A stretch of DNA of 64,000 nucleotides from contig OY776489.1 in the NCBI GenBank assembly GCA_963675655.1, forward strand, positions 2,108,001-2,172,000, written 5' to 3'. This document shows positions 61,490 to 64,000 of the stretch, piece after piece. Origin of the DNA: CAXXOK01 sp963675655 (GTDB taxonomy: Bacteria > Bacillota > Clostridia > Christensenellales > Aristaeellaceae). The notes beneath the pieces were generated by a model, which was given only the letters and a program-made list of their open reading frames with translations, made no database searches and was not told the origin of the DNA. The position numbers and the translations under genes were made by a program. Numbering within the stretch: the stretch's first letter is position 1; every line of letters starts with the position of its first letter.

Positions 61490-61608
61490 CCGTTTGAGAT
61501 GGACGTTTCAAGACGATTATTCCATGCGCCAGTTGGGCTGCAAACGCTTTACACGAAGGATTTACGTGAAGTACGCCCGAAAGATGTAACTTATTGCGCC
61601 TAAAAAGC

Positions 61609-62688
61609 CTATGCGAAGCTTTCCGGTAGCAGCGCGATGATTTTTTCGCATGCGTGCCCATCGCCGAAAGGTTGCTCCTCTTCAGGCCATACCGGTTGGA
61701 TAGACAGCTTTGCCAGAATATCGCTCTTTTCCGGTTTGGCCAGTACATTACAGCCGCCTACCATGGTTTCCGGCCATACGGCGAAGGGAAACACGGTTAC
61801 GCACGGTACGCCCGCAAAGAACGCTTCCCGCTGTACGCCGCCCGAATCGGTCACGATGCGCACGGCGTTGGCGGTCAGCGCGATGGACTCCAGATATCCG
61901 ATCGGCGCCAGCAGTTTTACTTTTTGCAAAGCCAGCGAATCCTTAAGGCGCAGGGCTGCATCCCGGTTACGCGGATGTACGGGATACAGCGTGGGATGGG
62001 GCAAACTTTCCATGGCAATCAGGATTTCTGCCAGAGCTGCGTCGGAATGTGTGTTTTCCTCACGGTGACAAGTAAGGTAATAGTAAGTTTCCGGGATATG
62101 CACGGCAGTGCCGTCCAGCCCCGGCAGCGTTTCAGATACCTTTCCTCCGTTTAAACTGCGGTAGTATAAAAACGCGTCCAGCATCGGATCACCCACCAGA
62201 TGGGAGCGCTCCAGCAGATTCTCCCGCGCCAGCGCGTCCATCGCGCTGGGAACGCAGGCAAAAAGCAATGTAGAAGCATGATCGGTCAGGATGCGGTTGA
62301 TCTCCTCCGGGTTCGCCATGCTGCCCAAACGGTTACCAGCCTCCACATGCAGTACGGGAATGTGCATTTTAACCGCTGTTAGCGCCGCAGCAAGGGTGGA
62401 GTTGGTATCGCCATACACAAGTACCGCATCCGGGCCTTCCAGTAGAAACACTTCCTCAAGAGCGGTGAGCATACGGGCGGTCATTTGCGCGTGGGAGCCG
62501 CCTGCAATGCCCAGATTGTGATCGGGCTTGGGAATATGCAGTTCGTTAAAAAAGACGTCGCTCATCATGGGATCGTAATGCTGCCCGGTATGCACCAGTA
62601 TTTCGGTGTGATGTTTACGTAGCACACGCGACATCGCCGCGGCTTTGATAAACTGCGGTCTTGCGCCGACAACGGTTACTATTTTCAT
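61609..62688 (-). CDS. UDP-N-acetylglucosamine 2-epimerase family (WecB/MnaA/WbpI)
   Basis: The 359-aa product is a non-hydrolysing nucleotide-sugar 2-epimerase of GT-B fold: VVGARPQFIKAAAMSRVL, HTGQHYDPMMSDVFF, VYGDTNSTLAAAL, HREENTHS and TDSGGVQREAFFAGVPC. The loop that reads HVEAGLRTGN in plain UDP-GlcNAc epimerases is HVEAGNRLGSMANPEEINR here, closer to what I recall for WbpI-type enzymes acting on diacetamido-uronic acid sugars, so the substrate may not be UDP-GlcNAc. It follows the partial glycosyltransferase by 35 nt and belongs to a polysaccharide locus that continues beyond the edge. Confidence 0.9.
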   Translation of the reverse strand: MKIVTVVGARPQFIKAAAMSRVLRKHHTEILVHTGQHYDPMMSDVFFNELHIPKPDHNLGIAGGSHAQMTARMLTALEEVFLLEGPDAVLVYGDTNSTLAAALTAVKMHIPVLHVEAGNRLGSMANPEEINRILTDHASTLLFACVPSAMDALARENLLERSHLVGDPMLDAFLYYRSLNGGKVSETLPGLDGTAVHIPETYYYLTCHREENTHSDAALAEILIAMESLPHPTLYPVHPRNRDAALRLKDSLALQKVKLLAPIGYLESIALTANAVRIVTDSGGVQREAFFAGVPCVTVFPFAVWPETMVGGCNVLAKPEKSDILAKLSIQPVWPEEEQPFGDGHACEKIIALLPESFA

Positions 62689-62723
62689 ACGTAAGCCCTC
62701 CTTGCATTGCGCTCAAGCGATGG

Positions 62724-64000
62724 TTATACGCTCTGGATAAGGGCGGAAAACTGTTCCGCCAGCTGGGTATATTCGTATCGTGCCAAAGCCTTCGGGTTGG
62801 GAGAAAACGGGGTGGGGGAACCGGAAAAGCGTGCGTCATATAAGGCGCGAATGTAGGCTTTCAGCTTTGGAGCGTCTGCAGCAGCGTTGGCTTGCTCGTA
62901 GCAATAGCCAACCTCAACCTGATCAATCAGCTCGCGGGCGCTGCTGCCGGGTATTTTGCCGTTGACACAGCAGAATACCGGTCGTCCGGCCATAAGATAT
63001 TCCATCAGTTTCCCTGTTAATACGCCTTTTCGCGCTGAATTGTTAAAAATAGCGACTAAGAGTGCATCCGCGCTTCGCTGTAAAGACAAAGAATCCAACC
63101 TGGTCAGCATACCATGGTCTGTAACCGCAGACCCAAGGCCGTACTTTGCCGCCTGCGCCTTGAACATTTCCCCCTGTCGGCCCGCGTAGTGGAAACGGAT
63201 ACGCCGGGCATCGCAGACGCCTTCGCGTATCAATTCCCGTACGGCGTTAAACACAGGGTATAAATCCCGCCCTGCTTGCAGCTGCCCGCAGTAGGCGAAG
63301 GAGAGCGTTTTGGCATCAGGCGCAGGGGGTGAAAGCGCATCCAAGTCTTCCAGATCGTATCCGTTGGGAACCACCTGCCCGAAAGCGTCCAGTCCCATGG
63401 TTTGTAAGAACCCGTCCGACACGGCGGTAATAGCGTCGGCATTCTGCCTCACATTACGGATATATCGCTTTAGGCGTCTTCTCTGCCAGCGGAAAGGCAT
63501 GGTAACCTCGTCGCGAAAATCCGCGATCCACCGTTCGGCAATGCCTGCCTGCTTGGCTTTACAGGCTATGGTATGCGTGCTCCATGGCCCGTATGTGGAA
63601 AGAACTACATCGTAATGCTTTCCCAATTCATATAGTTTGCGGATGCCCGCGCGCGCAAAATTCGCGTCTGCGCGGTAATGTAAAAACAGGTAAATGGTAT
63701 TGAGCAGCGTGCGTTTCCAATTGGCAGCAGGCTTTGTTTTGGCGCAACTGCTGCGTGTGGATGGTTGTGTACTCGTGTTTGACTGCGCGGGCTTACTGGT
63801 CGTGCCTTTTTCCGGCAGGCGGGCACGGCTTTCCAGCACTTTGGGGCTTTCCGGCTGTACGCCGCGGGTTTTCCATATCCGAAACAGGCTGTTCTCTTCC
63901 ACCATGTAGACGGCAGCCATACTATCTAGATCCCGCTGTAAAAGTGGATCACGTAGGGATTCGATGGGCACGGCACACAGCACCGTCACTTCGTACCCCA
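62724..64000 (-). CDS. Glycosyltransferase family 4-like protein (partial, 5' end outside window)
   Basis: At least 425 aa of a GT-B enzyme. The window edge cuts the N-terminus: the first codons read GYEVTVLCAVP, the usual second strand of the N-terminal Rossmann fold, so the true start is a few dozen residues further upstream. The C-terminal donor-binding half has FAYCGQLQAGRDLYPVF, RIRFHYAGRQGE, and the EYLMAGRPVFCCVNG pattern with downstream Glu expected for GT4. A Ser/Thr-rich insert near residue 70-90 is unusual. No membrane segment is seen. Product not predictable. Confidence 0.85.
   Translation of the reverse strand, partial: GYEVTVLCAVPIESLRDPLLQRDLDSMAAVYMVEENSLFRIWKTRGVQPESPKVLESRARLPEKGTTSKPAQSNTSTQPSTRSSCAKTKPAANWKRTLLNTIYLFLHYRADANFARAGIRKLYELGKHYDVVLSTYGPWSTHTIACKAKQAGIAERWIADFRDEVTMPFRWQRRRLKRYIRNVRQNADAITAVSDGFLQTMGLDAFGQVVPNGYDLEDLDALSPPAPDAKTLSFAYCGQLQAGRDLYPVFNAVRELIREGVCDARRIRFHYAGRQGEMFKAQAAKYGLGSAVTDHGMLTRLDSLSLQRSADALLVAIFNNSARKGVLTGKLMEYLMAGRPVFCCVNGKIPGSSARELIDQVEVGYCYEQANAAADAPKLKAYIRALYDARFSGSPTPFSPNPKALARYEYTQLAEQFSALIQSV

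Noticed and set aside
1..64000. tRNA, rRNA, CRISPR array or prophage
   Set aside because: No cloverleaf with intact T-loop, no direct-repeat array and no phage structural genes were seen.

Overview
The window looks like chromosomal DNA of a low-to-mid GC Gram-positive of the class Clostridia, probably an uncultured gut-type lineage. The evidence is a T-box leader before aspS, the GatCAB amidotransferase, a yybS-rplI-dnaB block, a short hisG with hisZ, an LCP wall-assembly protein, a Spo0B-type kinase, and many sigma-A promoters with 17-nt spacers and TGn extended -10 boxes. No rRNA, tRNA or CRISPR was seen. Genes are dense and most operons overlap by 1-30 nt.

Layout. 0-6.6 kb: a secreted protein, a large zinc-ribbon/TM/TPR protein, an acyltransferase-3 and an M29 aminopeptidase. 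6.7-7.8 kb: gap (GAPDH) as a single gene. 7.9-13.6 kb: nitroreductase, rarA, Spo0B-type kinase, a Wzx-like flippase and a glycosyltransferase. 13.9-15.2 kb: two membrane proteins, the second a YugP-type peptidase homologue that has lost HEXXH. 15.5-17.1 kb: a secreted WG-repeat protein. 17.3-22.8 kb: T-box, aspS fused at its 3' end to a gatC-like domain, gatA and gatB. 22.9-25.9 kb: asd, dapA and dapB for lysine/diaminopimelate synthesis. 26-28.4 kb: XRE regulator, zinc-ribbon protein, lipoprotein. 28.5-32.5 kb: yybS-rplI-dnaB-yhaM, without the usual gdpP. 32.6-35 kb: CDF metal exporter and LCP protein.

35-48.4 kb is a long minus-strand array and the most unusual part of the window. It starts with two polytopic GT-C-like proteins, then an SDR, an acyl carrier protein, an AMP-forming acyl ligase, LuxE-like and LuxC-like proteins, a DPM/ArnC-type GT2, a GNAT, two ArnE/ArnF-like small transporters, another GNAT, trpS and a FAD dehydrogenase. 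I read it as a polyprenyl-phosphate-sugar, flippase and surface-transferase system coupled to an acyl-reduction branch. A CotH-type protein and an EamA transporter diverge from it.

52-60.5 kb carries a complete histidine operon, hisZ-G-D-C-B-H-A-F-IE plus a PHP histidinol-phosphatase. 60.6-61.5 kb is a decayed surface-protein pseudogene. The window ends with a WecB-family epimerase and a glycosyltransferase cut by the edge. Two 250-bp copies of one element, in inverted orientation (15.3 and 26.0 kb), each lie directly behind an intrinsic terminator.
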